A DNA stretch of 23,130 nt from a virus: positions 1-23,130 of the IMG/VR virus record IMGVR_UViG_3300000576_000025, one strand, 5' to 3'. Below are positions 14,813 through 23,101 of this stretch, piece by piece (the first letter of the stretch is position 1; every line of letters begins with the position of its first letter). The notes beneath the pieces are model-generated. The model saw only the letters and a list, made by a program, of their open reading frames with translations, was not told the origin of the DNA and did not search any database. The translations under genes and the position numbers were made by a program.

Positions 14813-14842
14813 AAAAAAGGGCAATTTCGGTTGCCCTTTTTT
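14813..14842. terminator. Bidirectional terminator shared by gp18 and the homing endonuclease
   Basis: AAAAAAGGGCAA (14813-14824) pairs with TTGCCCTTTTTT (14831-14842) around a 6-base loop, giving a T-run on both strands. The minus-strand endonuclease stop codon (14842-14844) lies at its edge. Confidence 0.9.
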
Positions 14843-16410
14843 TATTTTTTCCAAATCCATTTAGTTGAACCGCAGTCATAAATTCTTAAATATCCTTCTT
14901 TTCTCCGTAGTTCTCTTTCAGTTAACTGCGAATTGGTGGGCTTTCTAAGTGAATAACGGTGAATACGTCTTAATTCATTTGGCACAAAATACCAATAATT
15001 TGGCGGAGTTATGCCTTCTAATTCAAATCCAAGTTGTTTGTAAACTGGGAATTCCTTACTCCAACGATTATCGCTAAAACTGGTTACTTTTTCTGGGTAA
15101 TAATTGCTTACGAAATATTTAAATATTTTTGATGCCCCTCCCACTACATGAGTGAAAGATTTTGAACAATATCGATTTAACTCCCATCCTGATAAACTTT
15201 TTGAAATGTCATTCTTCAAAAAAGTCATTACCGAAACCAATTCATTGTCGTGGTATAATCCTATTTTAACATTAGATCTACCCCTGCCTTGAATATGATT
15301 TTGGTTTAAAAATTCATTACAGGTCTTTGCATCAATCTCTTTGATTTTGCATTTCCGTGCATGTATTTTATTATCTATCTTGCCGATTAGTGATAATAAA
15401 CGCGACTTTACAATTTCTGGCGAGTTAACCCATTCATCTTCAAAAATATGAATTAAATGAATCCCATTTTTTTCTGCCAACTGTTTCTTTTTTGTGTGGT
15501 AATCTGATTCTTTAAAGATTTCACAGTGCCAGTATAGACCATCAAATTCTATAGCAAGATTTTGATTTGGTAGATATATATCAATTTCTTTGGGTGAAAT
15601 CTTGTTTCGATTGTTTCTTTCAACGGTAGTGAATTGAGAAATAAAATCCGCTATTTGTTTTTCTAAATAACTGGTACCTTTGGTTGGCGGGTGACAAGTC
15701 GGGCACATTTTAGAATTAATTTTGCTAATTGTTGAATATTGCCGAGTTCTTGTAAATTTGGTTCTACATTCTAAACATTCAATATACATGAATCCATCTG
15801 TTATAGAAACAAGACTAAACCCATATTCACTCAATCGGTAACTGGCTTCTTTTATACTGTTTTCTGATTTTTTTCTGTTTGCATCCCTTGCGGCTTTTGA
15901 TATTTTTTCTTTTGCTTCGGCAGTGTGCTTTCTTCCCCTAAAAAATGCAAAATCATAATTTTTCATTTTTTTTGTTTCTATTGCTTTTTTTACCTGATCA
16001 CTAGTGATAATCTGATTTGCTCTCTTCTTTTTTATTTTTTCTTTTGTTTCTTCTCTGTGCTTTCTACCAGTGAGCGGATGAGAATCGGTCTCTTTCCACA
16101 TCATATTTCTAGATATTGCTTTGTCGGATAATTTCTTTTTTTGCTCATCTGTCATTTTTTTGTTTTTATTGTGGGCTGATCTTCCTTTATTTGCTTCAGA
16201 GATTTTTTTCTTTGACTGATCACTCATCTTATTTCCAAAATTCGGATTGTTTTTTCCCGATACTTGTACACTTTTTGTTTTTCTATACTCGTCGCTAACC
16301 AAGTCACCGAATTTTTCTTTATATTCAGTTGTTGTGATTCCGTGGGTTTTTAGATGTTTCCAAGAAATAATGCTTTTGAATTTTTGATGGCAGATGGCAC
16401 ATTCAATCAT
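14842..16410 (-). CDS. Free-standing homing endonuclease (zinc finger, NUMOD3 repeats, Vsr-like nuclease)
   Basis: 522 residues from ATG 16410, which has AAAGGA about ten bases upstream; the frame reaches a TTG at 16434. An N-terminal C4-x2-C7/H19-x3-H23 finger with HLKTHGITTTEYKEKFG resembles MucR-type fingers. Three NUMOD3-like DNA-binding repeats follow (NPNFGNKMSDQSKKKISE at about 56-72, LTGRKHREETKEKIK at 113-127, RGRKHTAEAKEKISKA at 158-173), then a Cys-pair ribbon (C212/C215, C236/C239). The nuclease domain has E250, KEIDIYLP (D277), AIEFDGLYWH (E288, H295) and HLIHIFEDEW (H321, E324, D325), as in EDxHD/Vsr-like homing enzymes such as I-Bth0305I. It cuts DNA to spread its own gene. Strand, T-rich sequence and position between genes 18 and 19 mark it as an insertion. 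Confidence 0.85.
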   Translation of the reverse strand: MIECAICHQKFKSIISWKHLKTHGITTTEYKEKFGDLVSDEYRKTKSVQVSGKNNPNFGNKMSDQSKKKISEANKGRSAHNKNKKMTDEQKKKLSDKAISRNMMWKETDSHPLTGRKHREETKEKIKKKRANQIITSDQVKKAIETKKMKNYDFAFFRGRKHTAEAKEKISKAARDANRKKSENSIKEASYRLSEYGFSLVSITDGFMYIECLECRTKFTRTRQYSTISKINSKMCPTCHPPTKGTSYLEKQIADFISQFTTVERNNRNKISPKEIDIYLPNQNLAIEFDGLYWHCEIFKESDYHTKKKQLAEKNGIHLIHIFEDEWVNSPEIVKSRLLSLIGKIDNKIHARKCKIKEIDAKTCNEFLNQNHIQGRGRSNVKIGLYHDNELVSVMTFLKNDISKSLSGWELNRYCSKSFTHVVGGASKIFKYFVSNYYPEKVTSFSDNRWSKEFPVYKQLGFELEGITPPNYWYFVPNELRRIHRYSLRKPTNSQLTERELRRKEGYLRIYDCGSTKWIWKK

Positions 16411-16441
16411 ATATAGAGGTTCCTTTATATCCAATAAAAAC

Positions 16442-16449
16442 TATTTATG
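16442..16449 (-). promoter_or_regulatory. Late promoter (CATAAATA) for the homing endonuclease
   Basis: On the minus strand CATAAATA matches 7 of 8 positions. The predicted start near 16436 gives a 26-base leader that contains AAAGGA, which supports ATG 16410 as the start. Confidence 0.65.
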
Positions 16450-16521
16450 CAACATTAATGATTCTTATATTTTTATATCACTAATTTCCACTAAACCCTT
16501 GTTTTTTTGATTGTCTTTTAT

Positions 16522-16529
16522 GATAAATA
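16522..16529 (+). promoter_or_regulatory. Late promoter (GATAAATA) for gp19
   Basis: GATAAATA matches 7 of 8 positions. The predicted start near 16535 gives a 19-base leader with AAGGGAG before the ATG at 16554. Confidence 0.75.
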
Positions 16530-16553
16530 ATATAGACAAGGGAGATAATATAT

Positions 16554-17171
16554 ATGGCCGTTTCATCATTATCAAGAATGACAGTGCCTTTGGCAAGTGA
16601 TCAAAGTTCAAGTAACCAAGGTCTATTAATGCCAAAACTAAAATACCGCTTTAGAGTGGTATTTGAAAATTTTGGTGTATCAACACCAAAGACCGAATTG
16701 ACTAAGCAGGTTATGACTTTTGATCGACCAAACGTGGAATTTGACGATATCACTATTGATCTATACAACTCCAAGATGCGGTTAGCAGGAAAACATACAT
16801 GGCAAGATGTTAGTGTTGAGTTGCGTGATGATGCTTCCGGTGCTATTACTCGTCTAGTCGGTGAGCAGCTACAGCGTCAAATGGACTTCATGGAACAATC
16901 TTCAGCATCATCGGGCATTGATTATAAATTTCTTACTCGTTGCGAAATGCTTGATGGTGGCAATGGAGCCAATGAACCACAGGTTCTTGAAACTTGGGAA
17001 TTATATGGTTGCTACCTAACTAGTGCAAACTACAACAACTTGGATTATAGCACAAGTGATGTTCAAACTGTGTCATTGAGTATTCGTTATGACAATGCTC
17101 TACAAACACCATTGGGTGATGGCGTTGGCACAAGTGTTGGTCGCACGTTGGGTGAAGTCGTAACTGGCTAA
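16554..17171 (+). CDS. gp19: Tail tube protein (T4 gp19 family)
   Basis: 205 residues against 163 in T4. PKLKYRFRVVFENFG, LTKQVMTFDRPNVEFDDI, the DLYNSKMRLAGKHTWQDVSV hairpin, RDDASGAITRLVGEQLQRQM and ETWELYGCYLTSANYNNLDY are hallmarks of the phage tail tube fold. Hexamers stack inside the gp18 sheath to form the DNA channel. The N-terminal and C-terminal extensions (last 25 residues, Gly/Val-rich) are longer than in T4. An AAGGGAG ribosome site is present, and the next gene starts two bases after its stop. Confidence 0.92.
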   Translation: MAVSSLSRMTVPLASDQSSSNQGLLMPKLKYRFRVVFENFGVSTPKTELTKQVMTFDRPNVEFDDITIDLYNSKMRLAGKHTWQDVSVELRDDASGAITRLVGEQLQRQMDFMEQSSASSGIDYKFLTRCEMLDGGNGANEPQVLETWELYGCYLTSANYNNLDYSTSDVQTVSLSIRYDNALQTPLGDGVGTSVGRTLGEVVTG

Positions 17172-17173
17172 TC

Positions 17174-18571
17174 GTGTCATTTTTTCGTGACTTTTTTAGC
17201 GGGTTCGTTGCCCGAGATATATTAAGGGATGCGCAGCATGCTCATAAGACGTTCACATCGAACAATTATGAGCTTGCTCCGCGCAATAAATTCCTATTTC
17301 ATGTTTATTTTACTCTTAATACCGAAATACCCGGACTTAGGTCGGTATTTGGTCAAGATGAACAGGCAACTATTGGATTAATGGTAAAAACGATAGAATT
17401 GCCAAAATACAGTGTTGACACTGAAACTTATAATCAATATAACCGCAAAAGAATCGTTCAAAAACAAATTGAATATGATCCTGTGGAAATGACATTTCAC
17501 GATGATTCGTCAGATTTAGTTAGGAAGTTATGGTATAACTATTTTAGTTATTACTATCTTGATCCTAGTCAGAGTTATGGCAGCGCGGGTTCGATATCAG
17601 CAGATGCGGGGTTTGCTTATTCAGAACGAGACATTTATACCCCTGAGCGAAAAGCGAATGATTGGGGTTACTTTGGTGAGGGATTTGGTGCAGGTGGTCA
17701 GTTGGTATCAAAGCCTGCTTTTTTCCGAGATATAACGATATATGGCTTTAATCAACAACGATGGGCAAGTTATGTTTTAATTAATCCATTGATAACTCAG
17801 TGGAGTCATGATCGCTATGATTATAGCCAAGGTGATGGCACAATGGAAAATAGAGTCAGTGTTGAATACGAAACTGTCAAATATTTTTCTGGATTAATTG
17901 GTGAAGATGGAAACGCTACCACTGTGCCTGGATTTGGTAACCCAACCCACTATGACAAAACCCTTAGTCCTAATGCACGTTCGGGTGGTAATACAACAGT
18001 GTTTGGCGAGGGCGGTCTTTTAGATTCTGGATTGGGTGTCGTTGATGATCTTGCCAATGGTAATATCCTTGGAGCAATTCAGAAAGCAGGGAGAGCAAGA
18101 GAAACGTTTAGAGATGCAGATATAGGTGATCTAGCGGCACAAGAAGCCACTGCAGCGGCAGTTTCGGTTGCAACAGGAATTGCTGTTGGAGCAGTAGCAA
18201 CGGCAAATGACAGAGTTCGAGAAGCAGTTTCATCTCGTAATGCTAGTACAAGTCAAAATAGTTCTGAAAGTATAAACTTACCGTTGGCAGGAAGAGATGC
18301 GACTCCACGTGCGGTTGCATCACCAGGTGCTAGAGAGCCTGCTACAGTTGTGACAGCTGGGGCAACTATAAGTGAAGAAATCGTGGGAGAAGATTTACCC
18401 CCGATTCCTGTTACTGCTCCTGCTGAAGATATATTGCCAGCAACCTTTGATGGTACCCCATTGGAACCAGTTCCAGAAAACCCAACTGATGGTAATACTA
18501 ACGAAACTCAAACAGGAACGGGTATTGATGTACCTGAATCTGGAACTACACTAGGAACAGGCGGAGCATAA
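17174..18571 (+). CDS. Second tube-like protein (gp54/gp19-like) with long low-complexity tail
   Basis: 465 residues from GTG two bases after the gp19 stop, so probably translationally coupled; no ribosome site is visible. Residues 1-260 look like a tube-initiator fold: NKFLFHVYFTLN, GLMVKTIELPKYSVDTETYN, KRIVQKQIEYDPVEMTFHDD, WYNYFSYYYLD, FFRDITIYGFNQQRW and LINPLITQWSHDRYDYSQGD. The strand order recalls gp54 of the T4 baseplate, which starts the tube, and gp19 itself. Residues 290-465 are Ala/Thr/Pro/Glu-rich with a hydrophobic helix (AAAVSVATGIAVGAVATA) and look disordered at the end. It is a tail structural protein; whether it is gp54 or a second tube subunit is open. Confidence 0.7.
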   Translation: MSFFRDFFSGFVARDILRDAQHAHKTFTSNNYELAPRNKFLFHVYFTLNTEIPGLRSVFGQDEQATIGLMVKTIELPKYSVDTETYNQYNRKRIVQKQIEYDPVEMTFHDDSSDLVRKLWYNYFSYYYLDPSQSYGSAGSISADAGFAYSERDIYTPERKANDWGYFGEGFGAGGQLVSKPAFFRDITIYGFNQQRWASYVLINPLITQWSHDRYDYSQGDGTMENRVSVEYETVKYFSGLIGEDGNATTVPGFGNPTHYDKTLSPNARSGGNTTVFGEGGLLDSGLGVVDDLANGNILGAIQKAGRARETFRDADIGDLAAQEATAAAVSVATGIAVGAVATANDRVREAVSSRNASTSQNSSESINLPLAGRDATPRAVASPGAREPATVVTAGATISEEIVGEDLPPIPVTAPAEDILPATFDGTPLEPVPENPTDGNTNETQTGTGIDVPESGTTLGTGGA

Positions 18572-18574
18572 ACA

Positions 18575-18934
18575 ATGTCACTTGTAACACAAGCAAATCC
18601 AATTGGCGAAAAAGCTGGAAGATTGCCAAGTAGATTTCGTCGGATTTCGCCGAATATTGAAGCAAATCAGTATGATCGGGTTTTTAGTTTTTTTGATAAG
18701 GTTTTTTCGGATAGTGATTCTGCAGGAAAGTTTACCGACGAGATTTTTAGAATTGCGCAAGTAAATCAGTTATCTATTGATTCTATAATGGAAGAATTTG
18801 AAAACAGTTCTGAAACTCAAATTCCAGCATTGCTTGCATACTATTTGAATACGGTTAGGAATACTGCTACCTATCTAGGTGTATCTTCACGATTAGTTCC
18901 GCCTGTAGGGGTTGCCAGAAATATACGAGTATGA
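18575..18934 (+). CDS. Small conserved virion-cluster protein, function unknown
   Basis: 119 residues with GGCGGAG upstream of the ATG. Helical, with AYYLNTVRNTATYLGVS near the C-terminus and an ending PPVGVARNIRV. From memory, similar short proteins with this ending occur in structural clusters of marine T4-like phages. No catalytic motif or membrane segment. The stop overlaps the gp4 start by ATGA, and the upstream gene ends three bases before. Probably a minor structural or assembly protein. Confidence 0.55.
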   Translation: MSLVTQANPIGEKAGRLPSRFRRISPNIEANQYDRVFSFFDKVFSDSDSAGKFTDEIFRIAQVNQLSIDSIMEEFENSSETQIPALLAYYLNTVRNTATYLGVSSRLVPPVGVARNIRV

Positions 18935-19365
18935 GACAAAAGTTTGCACAAGGAAAGTATCAAATAATGAATCCCGACAAATATGTTGGGAATCATGTTC
19001 CTCATTATCGTTCGTCTTGGGAACATGCTTTTTGTAGATTTTGCGACACAAATGATAATATTTTACAATGGGCAAGTGAGGCAATTGCCATACCCTATAG
19101 AAATCCACTAACTGGAAAAATGTCTAGGTATATCCCAGATTTTTTTGTTTCATATTGCGATAAGAATGGTAACATAAAAGCAGAGATAATTGAGATAAAA
19201 CCAAAAAAACAGAGTATGATGACAGAGAGAATGAGTACTAGAGATCGTACAGCGGTAGCAGTCAACATGGCAAAGTGGGATCAGGCAACTCGTTGGTGTC
19301 AAAAGAATGGGATGACTTTTCGCGTAGTAAATGAAGACCAGATTTTTCATCAAGGAAAACGATAG
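18931..19365 (+). CDS. gp4: Head completion protein (T4 gp4 family)
   Basis: 144 residues, close to the T4 length (150). It has RSSWEHAFCRFCD (E31), WASEAIAIPYRNPLTGK (E50), RYIPDFFV (D70) and IIEIKPKKQ (E88, K90). These give the D...ExK core of a PD-(D/E)xK nuclease-like fold, as in the T4-type head completion protein. In T4, gp4 acts after DNA packaging with gp50/gp65 to stabilise filled heads and prepare them for tails. The ATG overlaps the previous stop codon. Confidence 0.92.
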   Translation: MRQKFAQGKYQIMNPDKYVGNHVPHYRSSWEHAFCRFCDTNDNILQWASEAIAIPYRNPLTGKMSRYIPDFFVSYCDKNGNIKAEIIEIKPKKQSMMTERMSTRDRTAVAVNMAKWDQATRWCQKNGMTFRVVNEDQIFHQGKR

Positions 19366-19369
19366 TCGC

Positions 19370-19377
19370 CCTAAATA
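19370..19377 (+). promoter_or_regulatory. Possible late promoter (CCTAAATA) next to gp16
   Basis: CCTAAATA matches 6 of 8 positions. The predicted start near 19383 is one base before the gp16 ATG, so a transcript from here would be almost leaderless. Confidence 0.45.
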
Positions 19378-19383
19378 CTTGTC

Positions 19384-19899
19384 ATGAGTAAAAAATTGGA
19401 ACAATTATTTGATCTCCCTCAAAGTGATGATGGTGATCCACATCCAACAGAATTAACGGATACTGATCAAGAATCAGCACAAGATTCATCAATGATTATT
19501 ACAGATTCATTGAGAGAGTTGGACAAGATTGAGCGAGCATTACCAGCAGTTCGCGGATTAGAAGCCAGTGATAACGAAATGGATGATTTGAGCGAAAAGG
19601 CAACCACTGGATTTAATGATCTTATGGATTTGGGAATGAATGTGGATAGCCGCTATGCTGCTGATATATTTTCAGTTGCTAGTACAATGCTTGGTCATGC
19701 TGTTACTGCTAAAAATGCTAAGATAAACAAGAAGTTAAAGATGATAGATTTGCAGTTGAAGAAAATGCGTTTAGATCAACAAAAAACGAAAGAAGAAACT
19801 GATACACCAGAAGCAACGGGCGTGGTGGTTGATCGAAACGAATTGTTAAACCAGATATTAAACCGCAAATCTGCTTCTGATGGTAATGGCAAAGATTAG
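19384..19899 (+). CDS. gp16: Terminase small subunit (T4 gp16 family)
   Basis: 171 residues, near the T4 length (164). The N-terminus is acidic and probably flexible (about 1-40). The central helical part has LMDLGMNVDSRYAADIFSVA followed by STMLGHAVTAKNAKINKK, which matches the gp16 family core, then a coiled-coil-like KKLKMIDLQLKKMRLDQQK. The C-terminus (VVVDRNELLNQILNR) resembles the segment in relatives that contacts the large subunit. gp16 recognises concatemeric DNA and stimulates the gp17 motor. The large subunit does not follow directly, as it does in T4; two other genes intervene. No ribosome site is obvious. Confidence 0.85.
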   Translation: MSKKLEQLFDLPQSDDGDPHPTELTDTDQESAQDSSMIITDSLRELDKIERALPAVRGLEASDNEMDDLSEKATTGFNDLMDLGMNVDSRYAADIFSVASTMLGHAVTAKNAKINKKLKMIDLQLKKMRLDQQKTKEETDTPEATGVVVDRNELLNQILNRKSASDGNGKD

Positions 19900-19907
19900 C
19901 CATTCAT

Positions 19908-19915
19908 AATAAATA
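19908..19915 (+). promoter_or_regulatory. Late promoter (AATAAATA)
   Basis: AATAAATA matches 7 of 8 positions. The predicted start near 19921 leaves a 13-base leader with a GGA site before ATG 19934. Confidence 0.65.
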
Positions 19916-19933
19916 CCGTATAGGATTGGAATT

Positions 19934-20500
19934 ATGAAAACATTTATTGAATATTTGTCTGAAAGCAAGCAAACGTTTGCATACCGTATTAAAATTGCGG
20001 GGGAGTTAAACTCTGATCATGTCAATGCATTAGAAAATAGATTGGAAAAGTATGACTTGATAAAGATGTCGGAGCCAAAGAAAACTCCGGTAACTAAGTC
20101 TCCGGCTGGTTTTCCAGAATTGTCGAATGAAGAGGTGCATATTATTGACTTCGAGGTAAACTACCCTGCGTCTGCCCAAGAAATTACCGAAATGTGGAGA
20201 GAACTTGGGGGGGATCCAAATTATATTCGTTTACTAACACAAGAATATGATGACTCAGTTTCTTCTGAATATGAACGCCGAGAAGAAAGTCCAGTTCTTG
20301 AAAAGGATTATCCAAAACCGCCGAAAGCAGAGTATGATACCACAGATGAAGTGATAAAGAACTCTGCTTCTGATGCTAAATGGGAAATTGCAGGTGGAAA
20401 AACAGAACCAGCAAAAACTACCAATGACCTTGAACAAGGAACGGATAGCGCAATACCGGGAACAAACAAAAAACCCGAACCAAAAAGCTTTGCACGATAA
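19934..20500 (+). CDS. Probable head/core protein with prohead-targeting-like N-terminus
   Basis: 188 residues opening MKTFIEYLSES. This is close to the N-terminus of T4 internal proteins (MKTYQEFIAEA), where the leader targets the prohead and is cut by gp21 after (L/I)-x-E; here LSE at residues 8-10, followed by Ser, fits. A conserved-looking middle has SPAGFPELSNEEVHIIDFEV and NYPASAQEITEMWRELGGDP. The last 70 residues are Pro/Glu/Lys-rich and probably disordered. It sits between gp16 and the 863-residue protein, nine bases before the latter. Function unknown; internal head protein is the best guess, based on the leader. Confidence 0.6.
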   Translation: MKTFIEYLSESKQTFAYRIKIAGELNSDHVNALENRLEKYDLIKMSEPKKTPVTKSPAGFPELSNEEVHIIDFEVNYPASAQEITEMWRELGGDPNYIRLLTQEYDDSVSSEYERREESPVLEKDYPKPPKAEYDTTDEVIKNSASDAKWEIAGGKTEPAKTTNDLEQGTDSAIPGTNKKPEPKSFAR

Positions 20501-20509
20501 GGATACACA

Positions 20510-23101
20510 ATGAACGTAAATGAATTAAATTATAAAAAAACTCAACTGACAGAAGGCGTTATAGATAGACTTCGCTACATTGTCGATAACAATGATGCAA
20601 GACGTGTGCAATTTGATAATGGCGCAGTGTTGGAAGTTGATTTGTTCACTGCAAGTGCAATAGTGGCTCTTTACAATGCAGTTAATGATCAAAATAAAGC
20701 AAAAATCGAAGAGAAGATTGGTGAAAGTAAAGAAATGTTTTATAAAATTGCCGACTTTGCTTTTTCTAAGGTAAACAGTGTAAAAGAGAATGCGCAACTT
20801 GGTCGGGGTGACGTATTGATAAATGACGAGACTGAAACTGTCAAGATGACAGAAAGTGCATATTCTGTAAAACCAAAATCAAGCAAAATAACAATTAAAG
20901 AACAACCATATATCCTTATCAACAAGCCGGGCATTGGCGAAACTGCATATAGTGTTAACTTTACCAAGAAGAATCCTATCTTAGAACAAACAGGTTTTGA
21001 AGTTGGCACACGGGTTCATGCTGGCATTGGAAAGAAAGGCGTATCTGGTATTGTTATAAAAGAAGAAAAAGGATATGTTTTCTTTAGAAGTGATGAAGGC
21101 AAGAATTACAAAGCGATAAAAGAAAAAGTGATGCCTGTTTCTGATATTAAATTCAATGAAGGCAAAGATGTTCCCAGCAAGCACCAAGAAAAAATTGCCA
21201 AAGATACGGTCAAAAATCCAGATAAAGCACTTTTAGGTGGGCCATCAGTGGAAGAAGCCGAAAAAATATTAAAAAATAAATTTGGTTACACCGATGCTCA
21301 AATAACGAAATTAAAAAAGACAGCCAATGAAGGCAAACACAGTAAAAGTCAAGCACAACAAGCAGCCATCGCAATCTCAAAGAAAGAAAAGAAAGAGTCA
21401 ATCAACGAAAAATCTGTTTCCAAAGATCAACAACGTGCTGCAGGTGCTGCGTTAGCAGCCAAAAAGGGCGAAACCCCTGTTTCAGAACTTCAAGGTGCTT
21501 CAAAAGAAATGTATGATTCTATGACAAAGAAAGAATTAGAAGATTTTGCCGGTACCAAACATGCAGGATTGCCTGAGAAAGTCAATGAAGCCAAAGATTA
21601 TACAGCAGAAAAAAATAGCGACGGTAGATACACAATATGGACGGTTGGTGAAACAGGTAGCCGCCAAGATGTTGTTAAAGATGGTTTGACAAAAGCTCAA
21701 GCCAAAAGGATGATTGACAAGTTGTACTCAAAGGATTTGGGTCTAATAGACGAAGACAGTATTGATGAGAGTGCATTTAATCAAGCCGCTGCTGATGCTG
21801 CACTAGCTGGCAAAACAGAATTTGAGTTCCATGGAAAAACCTATCCTGTAAAAATGGACAAAGATACTGCTTTAAAAATTTCAGAAAATTATACAAATCC
21901 AATTAAACGCGACGCCGATGGACGTCCATTTACAGATTTAAATCAATGGATTGCCAACTACAAAGAACGTGAAGAAAATAATATGCATAGTGAGAATGTG
22001 GTTGAACTAGCAAAATTGGTAGGTGATTCTGAACACATAATTTTAGCAGATAAGCTATTGGGTCGTAGAGAAGCCAGAGGTTATCTAGACGCAAGAGATT
22101 CAAAAACACAACAAAAACTTCATGAAATACTATGGAATAGATTATTATCTCAACATGGAGAAGATGTGTATTCTAGGGTTGATGAAGAATTGGAAGCACA
22201 GTCAGAGGAAGGATGGACAGAAAAGGCATATTTAGATCCCGATGATTATGGTCCTAATGCCGGCAATGAAATGGCTGAAACCCAACTACATTTTGTGGTA
22301 TATGCTATCACTGAAATAAAAGAATGTATGAGAGGTGGTGTGCATATGCCAGATTGGTTGCAGAATAAAATAAGTGCAGCCCATCATGATCTACAAGGCA
22401 TTCATAGTTATATGGAAGGTAGTCGTAGAAAGCGACAGATGTGCGGACCAATCTCCGAGGGATATGTTGGATCAGATTATGGACCAAATGCTGCTTCTGG
22501 TATGGCTAGAACACAATTATCATTTATGAAATATGCTGCTGAGGAAGTTCTAGAATGTATATCTTCTGGTACTCCAGTGCCAGAGTGGTATCAAAACAAG
22601 ATTTCAAAGGTTCATCGTGCTATTGAAGCAATACATGCTTACATGGAAGGCAAGCGGCATGACACTGAGGAAGAGACTGGAATGACCGTTGACAGTATGA
22701 CTCCAGTCAGTCAGCCAAGTGTGGATGTTGATACCATGTTTGTCGGGGGTGATGATATTGTTGCGGAATCTAAACCGCGTCGAACCCGCAAATCTCGTGT
22801 TAAAGAGAATGCTGAGGAAATGAACTCGAACGATAATAGCAACAGACAATTGGAATCATTTAAATCTGAATTTACTGATTCTGTAATTATTCCTTTGGGT
22901 ATAACAGTGACGAAATTTCGTAGATTGAAAAAAAACTTGTTGCCTGATCTTATGGGCAAATTTAAAGATTTGGCATTCCTTGATGATGAACAAGGTCAAC
23001 TGTTAGATGAATCCATTGTGGAAATGGGAAACCTTCATGAAAAACTATCAGAAATTTTCCTTCATTTTCCAAATATTGATAAAAAGAGTAATTTTAAATG
23101 A
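20510..23101 (+). CDS. Large modular protein, probable internal head/core protein
   Basis: 863 residues, Lys/Glu-rich. Modules in order: an N-terminal leader with LTE13-15 then Gly, a possible prohead protease site; VQFDNGAVLEVDLFTASAI (about 33-51), common in T4-like core-associated proteins; a KOW-like beta stretch TRVHAGIGKKGVSGIVI (about 165-182); DKALLGGPSVEEAEKILKNK (about 239-258); a DUF3008-like segment (SKDQQRAAGAAL with FAGTKHAGLPEKV, about 305-359). Then come DGRYTIWTVGETG and LTKAQAKRMIDKL (about 372-407), two copies of a helical domain beginning DYGPNA (about 579-720) and a C-terminal helical domain (about 785-863). AAGGA precedes the ATG. No enzyme motif seen. It could be packaged with DNA or act as a scaffold. 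Confidence 0.6.
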   Translation: MNVNELNYKKTQLTEGVIDRLRYIVDNNDARRVQFDNGAVLEVDLFTASAIVALYNAVNDQNKAKIEEKIGESKEMFYKIADFAFSKVNSVKENAQLGRGDVLINDETETVKMTESAYSVKPKSSKITIKEQPYILINKPGIGETAYSVNFTKKNPILEQTGFEVGTRVHAGIGKKGVSGIVIKEEKGYVFFRSDEGKNYKAIKEKVMPVSDIKFNEGKDVPSKHQEKIAKDTVKNPDKALLGGPSVEEAEKILKNKFGYTDAQITKLKKTANEGKHSKSQAQQAAIAISKKEKKESINEKSVSKDQQRAAGAALAAKKGETPVSELQGASKEMYDSMTKKELEDFAGTKHAGLPEKVNEAKDYTAEKNSDGRYTIWTVGETGSRQDVVKDGLTKAQAKRMIDKLYSKDLGLIDEDSIDESAFNQAAADAALAGKTEFEFHGKTYPVKMDKDTALKISENYTNPIKRDADGRPFTDLNQWIANYKEREENNMHSENVVELAKLVGDSEHIILADKLLGRREARGYLDARDSKTQQKLHEILWNRLLSQHGEDVYSRVDEELEAQSEEGWTEKAYLDPDDYGPNAGNEMAETQLHFVVYAITEIKECMRGGVHMPDWLQNKISAAHHDLQGIHSYMEGSRRKRQMCGPISEGYVGSDYGPNAASGMARTQLSFMKYAAEEVLECISSGTPVPEWYQNKISKVHRAIEAIHAYMEGKRHDTEEETGMTVDSMTPVSQPSVDVDTMFVGGDDIVAESKPRRTRKSRVKENAEEMNSNDNSNRQLESFKSEFTDSVIIPLGITVTKFRRLKKNLLPDLMGKFKDLAFLDDEQGQLLDESIVEMGNLHEKLSEIFLHFPNIDKKSNFK
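22244..22660 (+). repeat. Internal 77-residue tandem duplication
   Basis: Two diverged copies, starting at 22244 and 22475 (231 bases apart), code DYGPNA, MA(E/R)TQL, P(D/E)W, NKIS and HxYMEG at the same spacing. In related marine phages comparable EMAKSQL-type domains occur in head-associated proteins (from memory). The copies are too diverged to be recent. Confidence 0.8.

Noticed and set aside
15925-16298. Two short Phe/Cys-rich plus-strand frames
   Set aside because: They are the antisense of Lys-rich NUMOD3 repeats; hydrophobic runs arise from poly-T sequence.
16411-16434. TTG start for the homing endonuclease
   Set aside because: It would lie only about three bases from the predicted transcript start and has no ribosome site; ATG 16410 has AAAGGA.
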